Positions 53,371-62,984 of a stretch of DNA of 64,000 nt are shown one piece after another. Made by a program: the position numbers and the translations under genes. This DNA comes from Kiloniellaceae bacterium (GTDB taxonomy: Bacteria > Pseudomonadota > Alphaproteobacteria > Kiloniellales > J153), in assembly GCA_021776115.1 (NCBI GenBank), contig JAJFGN010000085.1, positions 1 to 64,000 on the forward strand, read 5' to 3'. Positions within the stretch are counted from its first letter, which is position 1; every line of letters begins with the position of its first letter. The notes under the pieces are model-generated. The model did not search any database. It saw only the letters and a program-made list of their open reading frames with translations, and had not been told where the DNA came from.

Positions 53371-54762
53371 ATGTCCGACACACTGAAATGCATTTCACCG
53401 ATTGACGGCAGCGTCTTTGTCGAGCGCCCGCTGGCCGGCGGGACCGCGATCGAGGCCGCCTTGGCCCGTGCGTGCGAGGCCCAAGCGGCATGGCGGCATA
53501 CACCGCTCGCCCAACGCCAAGCCCTGCTCACCAAGGCGGTCGATGCCTTCGTCGCCAAGAAGCCGGAAATCTCGGAGGAGATCACCCGGCAGATGGGCCG
53601 GCCGCTCGCCTACGCCCCCTTCGAGGTGGCTGGGTTCGAGGAGCGTGCGCGGCATATGATCGCCATCGCGCCCGAGGCGCTTGGCGACATCGCGGTTGAA
53701 CCCAAGGCGGGCTTCACCCGCTTCATCCGGCGCGATCCCTTGGGTGTCGTCTTCGTGGTCGCGCCCTGGAATTACCCTTTCCTGACCGCCGTGAATTCGG
53801 TCGTGCCGGCGCTTCTGGCGGGCAACGCGGTGATGCTGAAGCACTCGCACCAGACGCCCTTGTGCGCCGAGCGCTTTGCCGAGGCCTTCGCCGCCGCCGG
53901 CCTGCCCGAGGGCGTGTTCCAAGCCCTGCACATGAGCCATGACGCGACCGCGAAGCTGATCGCGCATGACGGCGTGGACTTCGTTTCCTTTACCGGCTCG
54001 GTTCCCGGCGGACATGCGGTGCAGGAAGCCGCTGCCCAGCGGTTTATCGGCGCCGGGCTGGAACTGGGCGGCAAGGACCCGGCCTACGTGCGTGCCGACG
54101 CCAAGCTGGACCACGCGATCGAGAACGTCGTCGACGGCGCCTTCTTCAATTCCGGGCAGTCTTGCTGCGGTATCGAGCGAGCCTATGTCGATGCCAAGGT
54201 CTATGACGAGTTCGTCGAAGGCACGGCAACCCTGGTGCGCAAGTACGTCCTGGGCAATCCGATGGAAGCCGGGACCACACTGGGCCCCATGGTGCGTGCC
54301 TCCGCTGCCGAGTTTGTGCGCGGCCAAATTAGCGACGCCGCCGCCGCCGGAGCCAAGACACTGGTCGACCCCAAGGGGTTCCCCGCCGATGCGGCGGGCA
54401 CGCCCTACCTCGCGCCGCAGGTTCTGGTCGACGTCGATCACAGCATGCGGATCATGAAAGAGGAGAGCTTCGGGCCTGCGCTGGGCATCATGAAGGTCGG
54501 CTCCGACGAGGAGGCGATTCGCCTGATGAACGACAGCGACTTCGGCCTAACCGCCTCGATTTGGACCACGGACGAGGAAGCCGCGCTTTCGATCGGCGAC
54601 CGGGTCGAAACCGGCACCTGGTTCATGAACCGCTGCGACTACCTGGACCCGGCCCTGGCCTGGACCGGGGTCAAGGACTCCGGGCGCGGTTGCTCGCTGA
54701 GCCGGATCGGCTACGAGCAACTGACCCGGCCCAAATCCTTCCATCTGCGTACCGCCATCTAG
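53371..54762 (+). CDS. NAD(P)-dependent aldehyde dehydrogenase
   Basis: A 463-residue ALDH-superfamily enzyme: VVAPWNYPFLTAVN, nucleotide-binding FTGSVPGG, general base Glu 231 in GLELGGKDPAYV, catalytic Cys 265 in FNSGQSCCGIER, and MKEESFGPALGIMKV near the C-terminus. It oxidises an aldehyde to the acid. The following gene is an alcohol dehydrogenase 19 bases downstream, so the pair can take an alcohol to an acid. ATG at 53371. Confidence 0.92.
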   Translation: MSDTLKCISPIDGSVFVERPLAGGTAIEAALARACEAQAAWRHTPLAQRQALLTKAVDAFVAKKPEISEEITRQMGRPLAYAPFEVAGFEERARHMIAIAPEALGDIAVEPKAGFTRFIRRDPLGVVFVVAPWNYPFLTAVNSVVPALLAGNAVMLKHSHQTPLCAERFAEAFAAAGLPEGVFQALHMSHDATAKLIAHDGVDFVSFTGSVPGGHAVQEAAAQRFIGAGLELGGKDPAYVRADAKLDHAIENVVDGAFFNSGQSCCGIERAYVDAKVYDEFVEGTATLVRKYVLGNPMEAGTTLGPMVRASAAEFVRGQISDAAAAGAKTLVDPKGFPADAAGTPYLAPQVLVDVDHSMRIMKEESFGPALGIMKVGSDEEAIRLMNDSDFGLTASIWTTDEEAALSIGDRVETGTWFMNRCDYLDPALAWTGVKDSGRGCSLSRIGYEQLTRPKSFHLRTAI

Positions 54763-54781
54763 CCTTAAGGATCATCATCCC

Positions 54782-55960
54782 ATGACCATCGATCCCACAA
54801 CCTTGCGCGGCACCTGGAGCTTTCCGACCCAGGTCCGCTTCGGCCCCGGCCGTATCGCGGAGTTGCCGCGCGCCTGCAGGAGCCTGGGCATGGCCCGGCC
54901 CTTGCTGGTCACCGACCCCGGCCTGGCCAAGCTGCCCATGGTCAAGGACGCGCTCGCCGCCAATGAGGCGGACGGCCTGCCGACCGGCCTGTTCAGCGAC
55001 GTGAAGCCGAACCCGGTCGGCCAGAACGTCGACGACGGTATCAAGGTCTATCGCGAGGGCGGCCACGACGGCGTCATCGCCTGGGGCGGCGGCAGCGGGC
55101 TGGACGCGGCCAAGGTCATCGCCTTCATGGCCGGTCAAACCAAGCCGATGTGGGATTTCGAGGATCGTGGCGACAACTGGAAAGCCGCCGACGCCGACGC
55201 GATCCCACCGATTCTGGCGGTGCCGACCACGGCGGGAACCGGCTCCGAGGTCGGACGCGCCGGGGTCATCCTGGACGAATCGGACCATACCAAGAAGGTC
55301 ATCTTCCACCCCAACATGCTGGCCGGCATCGTGATCTCCGACCCCGAGCTGACGCTGGGCCTGCCCGCGCACATTACCGCGGCGACCGGCATGGACGCGC
55401 TGGCCCACTGCCTCGAAGCCTACTGCGCGCCGGGCTATCACCCCATGGCCGAGGGTATCGCGGTCGAGGGCCTGCGCCTGGTCAAGGACTGGCTGCCCAC
55501 CGCGGTCAGCGACGGCCAGAATATCGAGGCGCGCGCCCATATGCTGGCGGCGGCCAGCATGGGCGCGACCGCGTTCCAAAAAGGCCTCGGCGCGATCCAC
55601 GCGCTTAGCCACCCTGTCGGCGCGATTTACGACTCCCACCACGGCCTGACCAATGCTGTCTTCATGCCCTATGTCCTGGCCTTCAACCGGCCGGCGATCG
55701 AGGACAAGATGACCCGCCTTGCGGCCTGGCTGGAGCTGCCCCAGCCATCGTTCCAGGCCATCATGGATTGGGTGATCGCCCTGCGTAAGGAATTCAAGAT
55801 TCCGCACACGATCAAAGATTTGGGCGTGAAGGATGACAGGCTGGACGAGCTATCCCGCATGGCCGCCGATGACCCGACGGCGCCCGGAAACCCCATTCCC
55901 GTCGGCGTGCCCGAGTTGAAGGCCATGTACGTCGCGGCGCTCGAGGGCCGGGTCGGCTGA
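54782..55960 (+). CDS. Iron-containing alcohol dehydrogenase
   Basis: A 392-residue Fe-ADH (DhaT-like): NAD-binding WGGGSGLDAAKVIAFM, metal-binding DALAHCLEAYCAPGYHP, and HALSHPVGAIYDSHHG with the conserved His residues. It interconverts an alcohol and an aldehyde with NAD(P). It directly follows the aldehyde dehydrogenase and is the last gene of the plus-strand cluster before the convergent LysR regulator. Confidence 0.93.
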   Translation: MTIDPTTLRGTWSFPTQVRFGPGRIAELPRACRSLGMARPLLVTDPGLAKLPMVKDALAANEADGLPTGLFSDVKPNPVGQNVDDGIKVYREGGHDGVIAWGGGSGLDAAKVIAFMAGQTKPMWDFEDRGDNWKAADADAIPPILAVPTTAGTGSEVGRAGVILDESDHTKKVIFHPNMLAGIVISDPELTLGLPAHITAATGMDALAHCLEAYCAPGYHPMAEGIAVEGLRLVKDWLPTAVSDGQNIEARAHMLAAASMGATAFQKGLGAIHALSHPVGAIYDSHHGLTNAVFMPYVLAFNRPAIEDKMTRLAAWLELPQPSFQAIMDWVIALRKEFKIPHTIKDLGVKDDRLDELSRMAADDPTAPGNPIPVGVPELKAMYVAALEGRVG

Positions 55961-55989
55961 CCGAGGAAAAATTTTAGGGCTTACGCGGT

Positions 55990-56925
55990 TCAGAGCCTGG
56001 CATCCGCGCCCGACTCGGTCGCCGCAACCTCGGCCAGAATCCAATCGCGGAAGGCCGCGATCTTGGGTTCCTCGGCACGCGCTTGCGGGCTGACGAGGTA
56101 ATAGGAAAAGCCGCTCTCGTCACCGAGGCTGAGTTCGAAGGGCCGAATCAGGCGGCCCTGCTTCAGATCGTCCTGGACCAGGGCGCGGCTGGCCAAGGCC
56201 ACGCCCTGACCCTCGATCGCCGCCTGGACCGCCATGCTCTCGATGTTGAAGCGCGAGCCCCGGTTCGGATCGATATCCTCGATCCCGGCCGCCAGTAACC
56301 ACATGCGCCAGTTTGGCGCGGTTTCCTCCGCCGCGCCCCAATCCAGATGTAACAGCGTGTGGTGACGCAGATCCCCGGGCAAGCGCAAGGGACGTGGGCC
56401 CGCCATGAGGCGGGGGCTGCACACCGGGAAAAATTGCTCGTCAAACAAGAGATCGGCGCGCAGGCCGGGATAGCTGCCCCGGCCATAACGAAGGGCGACG
56501 TCGACGTCGTCGCGCCGAAAGTCAGTCAGCTCGTCGTTGGCGTCGAGCCGTAGATCTAAGTCCGGGCAGGTCTGGCGAAAACTGTCCAAGCGGGGCACCA
56601 GCCACTTGGCCGCCAAAGAGGGCCCGGCGCTGACCGTCAGGACTCCGCTGTCGCTGTGGGCGCCCAAACGCGCGCTCGCCTCGACCAGCTTGGCGAAGCC
56701 CTCCCGCATGACTGGCAGGGCCGCCTGCGCGGCCTCGCTGAGGCGTAGCGCCCGGGTCAAGCGCTGGAACAGGACCACGCCCAGGTAATCCTCCAAACCC
56801 TTGATCTGGTGGCTGACCGCCGCCGGGGTCACGCCGAGTTCCTCCGCCGCCTTGGTGAAGCTGAGGTGGCGGGCCGCGGCCTCAAAGGCGCGCAGGGCGT
56901 TAAGGGGCGGTAAATCCCGGAACAT
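55990..56925 (-). CDS. GcvA-like LysR-family transcriptional regulator
   Basis: A 311-residue LysR regulator with GcvA-type N-terminus LPPLNALRAFEAAARHLSFTKAAEELGVTPAAVSHQIKGLEDYLG and a LysR effector-binding domain. It lies convergent to the alcohol dehydrogenase and divergent from the DUF1127 gene. The start is the second ATG (MFRDLPPLNALR), five codons inside the ORF-track start. A 6-11-6 T-N11-A palindrome lies just upstream and is the probable autoregulatory site. Confidence 0.88.
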   Translation of the reverse strand: MFRDLPPLNALRAFEAAARHLSFTKAAEELGVTPAAVSHQIKGLEDYLGVVLFQRLTRALRLSEAAQAALPVMREGFAKLVEASARLGAHSDSGVLTVSAGPSLAAKWLVPRLDSFRQTCPDLDLRLDANDELTDFRRDDVDVALRYGRGSYPGLRADLLFDEQFFPVCSPRLMAGPRPLRLPGDLRHHTLLHLDWGAAEETAPNWRMWLLAAGIEDIDPNRGSRFNIESMAVQAAIEGQGVALASRALVQDDLKQGRLIRPFELSLGDESGFSYYLVSPQARAEEPKIAAFRDWILAEVAATESGADARL

Positions 56926-56944
56926 GATAAAATCATACAATACT

Positions 56945-56967
56945 TTATCTAATTTGTCTTGAGATAA
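56945..56967. promoter_or_regulatory. LysR-box palindrome TTATCT-N11-AGATAA
   Basis: A perfect 6-base dyad with 11-base centre, matching the T-N11-A rule for LysR operators, about 20 bases upstream of the gcvA-like start and in the gap shared with the DUF1127 gene. Binding is inferred from the motif and position. Confidence 0.65.
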
Positions 56968-57040
56968 TTTCTCGTTTGTCGCGGGCTAATTAAAGGGCCA
57001 AATTAAGGGCAATAGCCAACCTAGATGCGGAGTTCGGGCC

Positions 57041-57391
57041 ATGTACATTTTAGGATACCTACACTATCTGAGCCACCAACTCGGCTGGAAACAGAAGATC
57101 CCGACCGCGCACCGCAGTGGCGCGCAGGCCGCCGATCATGCCGCCGGACACGGCATCGGACAGGCCGTACGTCGGGCCCTGTCCGCCCTGCGCACATGGC
57201 GTCAACGCCAGGCCGCGATCCGTCAGCTCGATAGCCTGCCCGATGTGACCCTGCGCGACATCGGCCTGGATCGGGCTGAGATCCCGGCCACGGTTGCGGC
57301 CTTGATAAGTGCGAAAATCTCGGGAAGAGATCTCGCCCGTCCTGGAGCCACGGCCCAAGCCAAGCCCCTCAAAACTGTCTGCTGCGGTTGA
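57041..57391 (+). CDS. DUF1127-domain protein
   Basis: A 116-residue protein whose middle carries the DUF1127 motif WRQRQAAIRQLDSLPDVTLRDIGLDRAEI; the N-terminal 40 and C-terminal 25 residues are unassigned. DUF1127 proteins are short, Arg-rich and in several alphaproteobacteria bind RNA or affect phosphate and stress responses. GGAG precedes the ATG. The LysR palindrome in its upstream region may control it. Confidence 0.8.
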   Translation: MYILGYLHYLSHQLGWKQKIPTAHRSGAQAADHAAGHGIGQAVRRALSALRTWRQRQAAIRQLDSLPDVTLRDIGLDRAEIPATVAALISAKISGRDLARPGATAQAKPLKTVCCG

Positions 57392-57635
57392 CGGGCGCCG
57401 CCAGCCGCGCCCGGCCGGTCTGCGGACCCGCCGGGCGTTAGGTAATAATATTTCGCGTTCGGCGTCTGGCGGATGGATCGGGGTGCGGCAACATCGCGTT
57501 AACCTAATTTCATGTCCTTTTTTCCAACTTAAACTGTTGTTATTGCTAATTGTTTACCTTCGTACCCATATTGATGAAGAAGGCCCGCTCGAGGCCTCTC
57601 GCATCAGGCTAGGTCATTTGGGACGAGGGAATGCC

Positions 57636-58682
57636 ATGCCGATCTTCACGCACCCGGAATTCGACGCCCACGAAGAAATCGTCTTTTGTCACGATCCAGT
57701 AAGCGGGCTGAAAGCCATCATCGCGATCCACAACACACGGCGCGGCCCGGCGGTCGGTGGCTGCCGTATGTGGCCCTACGCCAGCGAAGACGAAGCGCTG
57801 ACCGATGCCCTGCGCCTGTCGCGCGGCATGACCTTCAAATCGGCCCTGGCCGACCTGCCCTTCGGCGGCGGCAAGTCCGTGATCATCGGCGATTCGCACC
57901 GGGATAAGACGAAGCCGCAACTTCTCGCCATGGCCGGCTTCGTCGAGTCGCTGGGCGGACGCTACATCATCGCAGAGGATGTCGGCATCACCCAGGACGA
58001 CGCCGAGGTCATGCAGCGCCGGACCGCCCATGTCGCGGGCACCTGCGCGGGCGGCGCGGGCGACCCCTCGCCCTCCACGGCCTACGGCGTCTACATGGGA
58101 ATTCGGGCCGCGGTCGCGCACCGCTTAGGCCAAGATTCGCTCAAGGGCATTCGGGTCGCGGTCCAAGGCCTAGGCCAGGTCGGTCTGCACCTGTGTCGCT
58201 ATCTCGCGGACGAGGGCGCGCGCCTGATCGTGACCGACATCGACCAGAACGCCATGGCCAAGGCCGAGGCCGAGTTCAGTGCCGAGGCCGTGGCGCCCGA
58301 GGCAATCTACGACACCCCGGCCGAAATCTTCGCGCCCTGCGCCTTGGGCGCGGTCATCAACGACGACACCCTGCCACGCCTAAGGGCGAGCATCGTCGCC
58401 GGCTCCGCCAACAATCAACTGGCCGAGGCCCGGCACGGCGCCGCGCTTGCCAAGCGCAATATCCTTTATGCGCCGGACTACGTCATCAACGCCGGCGGGG
58501 TGATCAACATCTCTCACGAGGGCCCAGGGTACAGCAAGGAGGCGGCGGTCAAACACGTCGCCCGGATTCACGATACGCTGAGCGAAATATTCCGCCGGGC
58601 CGACGCTGAAAATATCCCGACTTCCGAAGCCGCCGACGCCCTGGCGCTGGAACGGCTCAACAGCGTGCCCGTCGCCGCCTGA
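57636..58682 (+). CDS. Leucine/phenylalanine/valine dehydrogenase (Glu/Leu/Phe/Val family)
   Basis: A 348-residue amino-acid dehydrogenase: HNTRRGPAVGGCRMWPY and MTFKSALADLPFGGGKSVI contribute the substrate Lys 68 and catalytic Lys 80; a Rossmann segment VAVQGLGQVGLHLCRYLADEG binds NAD. Family members deaminate branched-chain or aromatic amino acids reversibly. The ATG at 57636 has GAGGGA upstream; the ORF track adds about 110 residues of intergenic DNA with low-GC tracts. Not separated between leucine and phenylalanine preference. Confidence 0.9.
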   Translation: MPIFTHPEFDAHEEIVFCHDPVSGLKAIIAIHNTRRGPAVGGCRMWPYASEDEALTDALRLSRGMTFKSALADLPFGGGKSVIIGDSHRDKTKPQLLAMAGFVESLGGRYIIAEDVGITQDDAEVMQRRTAHVAGTCAGGAGDPSPSTAYGVYMGIRAAVAHRLGQDSLKGIRVAVQGLGQVGLHLCRYLADEGARLIVTDIDQNAMAKAEAEFSAEAVAPEAIYDTPAEIFAPCALGAVINDDTLPRLRASIVAGSANNQLAEARHGAALAKRNILYAPDYVINAGGVINISHEGPGYSKEAAVKHVARIHDTLSEIFRRADAENIPTSEAADALALERLNSVPVAA

Positions 58683-58730
58683 GATCGCCGCCCGGCCTGC
58701 TCCCGCCAAGCGCGCGGCCAAATAAGCGAT

Positions 58731-58866
58731 TCACCACGAAGACGCAAAGACACGAAGCAAAAGAGAGACACCGCGAACGGAGCACCGATTTAGATGTCAT
58801 CGCCGGGTATGATAAGAAAAGCGATCCCTCTAAGCTTCGCGCTTCTTTGCGTCTTCGTGGCTTATT
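58731..58866. repeat. Palindromic repeat, CACCACGAAGACGCAAAG family
   Basis: Left arm TCACCACGAAGACGCAAAGACACGAAGC and right arm ending TTTGCGTCTTCGTGGC, loop about 70 bases, followed on the plus strand by TTATTTTTTCCC. Related to the palindrome at 31547-31624. The T-tract after the right arm fits termination of the leucine dehydrogenase transcript. Confidence 0.65.
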
Positions 58867-58892
58867 TTTTCCCTTGAAAATCGGCCCCATGC

Positions 58893-58924
58893 AAACGGCC
58901 GGACCCTGATTGGGTCCAGCCGTT
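58893..58924 (-). terminator. Terminator of recA
   Basis: On the minus strand AACGGCTGGACCC, AATCA, GGGTCCGGCCGTTT: an 11-base stem with one mismatch, downstream of the recA stop. The T-run is short. Confidence 0.6.
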
Positions 58925-58967
58925 GTCGTGTCCTCTGGATCAAGAGAGGCGTTGCGCGCGCGCCGCT

Positions 58968-60059
58968 TTAGCCTTCGGCCACCTCGGCGCCGTCGCCCGG
59001 AGTCCCCGGATCGTCTGGACCTTCGAGCATGGCGGCAGAAACCAGGCCGGCGTTTTCACGCACCTTGTGGTCGATGGCCGCGGCCATTTCAGGGTTGTCC
59101 TTGAGGAAATTCTTGGCGTTCTCGCGCCCCTGGCCAATGCGTTGGCCTTGGCAGGAGAACCAGGCGCCCGATTTCTCGACGATACCGGCCTGGACCCCGA
59201 GGTCGAGCAGTTCGCCCCTCTTGGAGATACCCTCGCCGTACATGATATCGAACTCGACCACGCGGAACGGCGGCGCCAGCTTATTCTTGACCACCTTCAC
59301 CTTGGTCTGGTTACCGACCACCATGTCACGGTCCTTGATCGCGCCGATCCGGCGGATGTCGAGGCGCACGGAGGAATAGAACTTGAGCGCGTTCCCGCCG
59401 CTCGTGGTCTCCGGATTGCCGAACATGACGCCGATCTTCATGCGCAGTTGGTTGATGAAAAGCACCATGGTGCGCGAACGCGAGATCGAGCTGGTCAATT
59501 TCCTGAGCGCCTGACTCATCAAGCGCGCCTGCAGGCCGGGCAATTGGTCGCCCATTTCGCCCTCGAGCTCAGCACGCGGCACCAGGGCGGCCACGGAGTC
59601 GATGACCAGAACGTCGATCGCGCCCGAGCGCACCAGGGTGTCGGCGATCTCCAGGCCCTGCTCACCGGTATCGGGCTGCGAGATCAGGAGCTCGCCCACA
59701 TCCACGCCCAGCTTCACGGCATAGGTTGGGTCGAGCGCGTGCTCGGCATCGATAAAGGCGCAAGTGCCGCCGGTTTTCTGGGCCTCGGCAATGACGTGCA
59801 AGGCGAGCGTCGTCTTGCCCGAACTCTCCGGCCCATAAACCTCGACGACGCGGCCGCGTGGCAGGCCGCCGATGCCGAGCGCGATATCCAGGCCCAGCGA
59901 GCCGGTCGAGACGACCTCGGTCTCGACCACCTGATCCGCGCCCAAGCGCATGACCGAGCCCTTGCCGAAGGCGCGTTCGATCTGCCCGAGGGCCGCTTCC
60001 AAAGCCTTCTGTTTGTCCACTGAATCCCTCTCGACCAAGCGCAACGCGGTTTTCGACAT
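58968..60059 (-). CDS. recA: RecA recombinase
   Basis: A 363-residue RecA. P-loop [14 protein letters not shown]-sensing [10 protein letters not shown]1/L2 DNA-binding region with [19 protein letters not shown], and an acidic Gly-rich tail. It drives homologous recombination and SOS induction. The ATG at 60059 gives the family N-terminus ([12 protein letters not shown]); the ORF-track start includes about 38 residues of promoter DNA. SOS box and promoter lie upstream. Confidence 0.98.
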   Translation of the reverse strand: MSKTALRLVERDSVDKQKALEAALGQIERAFGKGSVMRLGADQVVETEVVSTGSLGLDIALGIGGLPRGRVVEVYGPESSGKTTLALHVIAEAQKTGGTCAFIDAEHALDPTYAVKLGVDVGELLISQPDTGEQGLEIADTLVRSGAIDVLVIDSVAALVPRAELEGEMGDQLPGLQARLMSQALRKLTSSISRSRTMVLFINQLRMKIGVMFGNPETTSGGNALKFYSSVRLDIRRIGAIKDRDMVVGNQTKVKVVKNKLAPPFRVVEFDIMYGEGISKRGELLDLGVQAGIVEKSGAWFSCQGQRIGQGRENAKNFLKDNPEMAAAIDHKVRENAGLVSAAMLEGPDDPGTPGDGAEVAEG

Positions 60060-60109
60060 GGTGTGTCTTTCCTTATCCCATAGGGTGCGGGGGTCTGCAA
60101 CGAGAGGCC

Positions 60110-60139
60110 AATGTACCCATTTTGTTCCTGTCTTTTCAA
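60110..60139 (-). promoter_or_regulatory. recA promoter
   Basis: On the minus strand TTGAAA (60134-60139), 18 bases, TACATT (60110-60115), about 50 bases upstream of the recA ATG. Near sigma-70-like consensus; the 18-base spacer is tolerable. Confidence 0.55.
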
Positions 60140-60149
60140 GCAAAAAATG

Positions 60150-60164
60150 GAACGGAAAGAGAAC
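60150..60164 (-). promoter_or_regulatory. LexA/SOS box upstream of recA
   Basis: GAACGGAAAGAGAAC, an exact match to the alphaproteobacterial LexA site GAAC-N7-GAAC (GTTC-N7-GTTC on the recA strand), about 90 bases upstream of the recA start and just upstream of the -35. It predicts that LexA controls recA here. Confidence 0.85.
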
Positions 60165-60217
60165 GATCGCCATGCACGACGGGAAACGGCCTGGCCGCGC
60201 GCGCCGGGTGTCGGCCC

Positions 60218-62920
60218 CTACTCGCCCGCTTCTTGGCGGGCTGCGGGCCCGGGTGATGGGGCGGTGGGCGACGGAGTCGCGGAAGACGGGGCGGCAGGAG
60301 ACGGGGCGGCAGCTTCGCCGGAGGGGCCGCCGCTCGGGGCCGCTTCGGCATTCGGGACCGCCTCGGCATTCGGGGCCGCGGGGGCGGCCGCTTCCTCGGC
60401 GCCGGCCGCGGCGGCGCAGGTGTTCTTGCCCGGCGCTTCCTCGATCACTTCCTTCACCTTGGCGGCGAGCTGCTTGAGGCTGAAGGGCTTGGGCAGGAAA
60501 TGGATGCCCTCTTCCTCACCCAGCTTCTTGCGGAACGCGTCCTCGGTATAGCCGGAGATGAAGATGACCTTGAGGTCGGGGTGGGTCTTGCGCACCTCGC
60601 GCACCAGGGTCGGACCGTCGACCCGGGGCATGACCACATCGGTCACCAGGATGTCGAGCGTGTCGCCCTTCTCCTTGATGATCTCCAGCGCGGTCTCGCC
60701 CGACTGCGCCTCATGCACCTCATAGCCTTTGTTGCGCAGGGCCCGGGCCGCGAAGGAGCGCACGGCATCCTCGTCTTCGACCAGGAGGACGGTGCTCATG
60801 CCGGAAAGGTCGCGGGCCACCTTGGCCGTCTGCTCTTCGACCACCGCCGTGCCTGCGGCGGCCTGCGAATGCGGCAGGTAGATAGAAAAAGTCGTGCCCT
60901 GGCCGGGTTTGCTGTCGACGAAGACGTAGCCGTCGCTCTGCTTGACGATGCCGTAGACGGTGGACAGGCCAAGCCCGGTTCCGGCGCCGATCTCCTTGGT
61001 GGAGAAGAAAGGATCGAAGATGCGGTCCAGATTTTCCGGGTCTATACCGCACCCGTTGTCTTCGACCTCGATCAGCACGTAGTCGCCGGCCGGCGCGGCC
61101 TCGCCGCCGCGCTTCAACTCGTCGCGCAGCGTGACGTTAGAGGTCCGAATCTCGACCGTCCCGCCATCGGGCATGGCGTCGCGGGCGTTGACCGCCAAGT
61201 TGATGATGACCTGTTCGAGCTGACCCTGATCCGCGCGCACCATGCCCAGGTCGCGGCCGTGCACCATCTTGAGCTCCATGTTCTCGCCCAAGAGGCGGCG
61301 CAGCAGATGCGACAGCTCGGCCAGAATGTCGGTCGGGTTCAAGCGCTTTGGCTGCAAGGTCTGCTGGCGCGAGAACGCCAGCAACTGACGCACCAGGTTG
61401 GCCGCCCGATTGGCGTTCTGCTTGATCTGCATAATGTCGGCGAAGGACTGGTCGCCCGGGCGGTGGCGCAGGAGCAATAGATCGGAAAACCCGATCATGG
61501 CGGTCAGAAGGTTATTGAAATCGTGCGCGATACCGCCCGCCAGTTGGCCGACCGCTTGCATCTTCTGGGACTGGGCGAACTGGTCCTCCAGTTTCTTTTG
61601 CTCGGTGGTGTCGATGAAGTGCGCGATGAACCCGCTAGGCGCGCCGGCGGAATCCGTGACCACGTTCAGGTAGATCGCACAGGCGGTCTCGCGCGCACCG
61701 ATCAAGTGCGCCTCGATCGCTCCGCGCACCGCCGGCGCCGTCTCTCCGGAAGCCGGTTTCAAGGCGGCGCGGATCCGCTCCTGGTGCTCCGGCTTGACCA
61801 GATCGAACAGCGACCGCCCCGCCAGGTCTTCCGCGCTCTGCCCGACCAACCCGGCGAAAACGCTGTTGCATTCGGTCAGATGTCCGGCCGAATCCAAGAG
61901 CGCGATACCGACCGGCGCGTCGATGAAGAAGCGCTCGAAGCGCTGGACCGAGCGCTCCAAGGCCTCGGCGACGGCGCGCTCGCGCGACAGGTTGTGGACG
62001 ACCGAGCGGGTACGCAAGACATGACCGTCGGCGCCGGTCACCACGTCCTGCCGGATCGCGACCTGGAAACGGCCCTCTTCGCCGTCGACCAGCATGACCT
62101 CGCCGCGCGCAGCCTCCGCCTCGGGGAAGGGGTGATAGGGCGGCGTATCGAACGGCAAGGCCTCGGCGATCACATCGTGCAGGCAAATCATGCTGTTTTC
62201 CATGTCCTCGTGGGACAGGCCCAGCCAGTCGCACAGGGTGCGGTTCGCGAAAATAAACCGGCCGTGCTCATCGACCGAATAGAATCCGACCGGGGCATTC
62301 TCCAGAAGATCGACGAAGCTTTCCTGCTCCTCTTTGACGACCTGCTCCATCTGGCGGCGCAAGGTGATGTCGTTGACCATCCAAAGGACAGTGCCAGGCC
62401 GCTCGACGACCGGATAGGCGACCACGTAGCGCCACTCGGGCGGGCCGTCGGTGGCGCCGCGCGGGCGTACCCGCAACTCCAGGGACCCGGCCACGCCGTT
62501 ACGCGCCTTGGCGGCCAGGCGATCGAGCTGGCCGCGCGCGTCCTCCTCCCCGGCCAACTCCTCGGCCAACAGTTCGGGCGCCGGGCGTTCGGACTCGCCG
62601 AAGAACTCGATGAAGGCGTCGTTGACCAGCAGCGTCCGGCCAAACTCGTCGACAACCTGATGAGGTTGAGGAACCGCGCCGAAGATATCGTGCTGCAGCG
62701 CATAGGCGCGGCGTAGCCGGACCATCGATACCAGCGCCGCGACGATCGCCAAAGCGGTGATCGCCAGACCGCCTAACACCATGGTTTCCATGTCGGGTGG
62801 CCAGAACGCCTTTAAGGCGGCCAGATCGAATTCCGCCGCCCTGGCCGGCGCCGCATAGAAAAGCGCCGCCAGGAGACATGAGACCCCGCGTTTCACGCCG
62901 CTCATCCACTCCATGCGCAT
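60218..62920 (-). CDS. cckA: Cell-cycle hybrid histidine kinase CckA
   Basis: A 900-residue membrane hybrid kinase: two N-terminal hydrophobic segments, several PAS domains ([57 protein letters not shown]), HisKA with [22 protein letters not shown], HATPase with [20 protein letters not shown] and [11 protein letters not shown], then a receiver with the phospho-acceptor Asp in [11 protein letters not shown]. CckA phosphorylates ChpT, hence CtrA and CpdR. An Ala/Pro/Ser-rich tail of about 70 residues follows the receiver. ATG at 62920, 62914 or 62905; the first is used. Confidence 0.93.
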   Translation of the reverse strand: MRMEWMSGVKRGVSCLLAALFYAAPARAAEFDLAALKAFWPPDMETMVLGGLAITALAIVAALVSMVRLRRAYALQHDIFGAVPQPHQVVDEFGRTLLVNDAFIEFFGESERPAPELLAEELAGEEDARGQLDRLAAKARNGVAGSLELRVRPRGATDGPPEWRYVVAYPVVERPGTVLWMVNDITLRRQMEQVVKEEQESFVDLLENAPVGFYSVDEHGRFIFANRTLCDWLGLSHEDMENSMICLHDVIAEALPFDTPPYHPFPEAEAARGEVMLVDGEEGRFQVAIRQDVVTGADGHVLRTRSVVHNLSRERAVAEALERSVQRFERFFIDAPVGIALLDSAGHLTECNSVFAGLVGQSAEDLAGRSLFDLVKPEHQERIRAALKPASGETAPAVRGAIEAHLIGARETACAIYLNVVTDSAGAPSGFIAHFIDTTEQKKLEDQFAQSQKMQAVGQLAGGIAHDFNNLLTAMIGFSDLLLLRHRPGDQSFADIMQIKQNANRAANLVRQLLAFSRQQTLQPKRLNPTDILAELSHLLRRLLGENMELKMVHGRDLGMVRADQGQLEQVIINLAVNARDAMPDGGTVEIRTSNVTLRDELKRGGEAAPAGDYVLIEVEDNGCGIDPENLDRIFDPFFSTKEIGAGTGLGLSTVYGIVKQSDGYVFVDSKPGQGTTFSIYLPHSQAAAGTAVVEEQTAKVARDLSGMSTVLLVEDEDAVRSFAARALRNKGYEVHEAQSGETALEIIKEKGDTLDILVTDVVMPRVDGPTLVREVRKTHPDLKVIFISGYTEDAFRKKLGEEEGIHFLPKPFSLKQLAAKVKEVIEEAPGKNTCAAAAGAEEAAAPAAPNAEAVPNAEAAPSGGPSGEAAAPSPAAPSSATPSPTAPSPGPAARQEAGE

Positions 62921-62984
62921 TGGACAGCGATATGTAAAGCATACCGGCGTCGCGCCGGGCAAGACGCGGCGATCGCTTGCGGGG

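Noticed and set aside
57309-57635. N-terminal extension of the leucine dehydrogenase ORF
   Set aside because: The extension has low-complexity and AT-rich content and no similarity; MPIFTHPEFD with GAGGGA upstream is the family start.
58923-60023. 366-residue plus-strand ORF opposite recA
   Set aside because: Antisense to recA codons; its composition is what RecA codon use would give.
61523-62716. 397-residue plus-strand ORF opposite cckA
   Set aside because: Entirely antisense to CckA, no recognisable motif or ribosome site.
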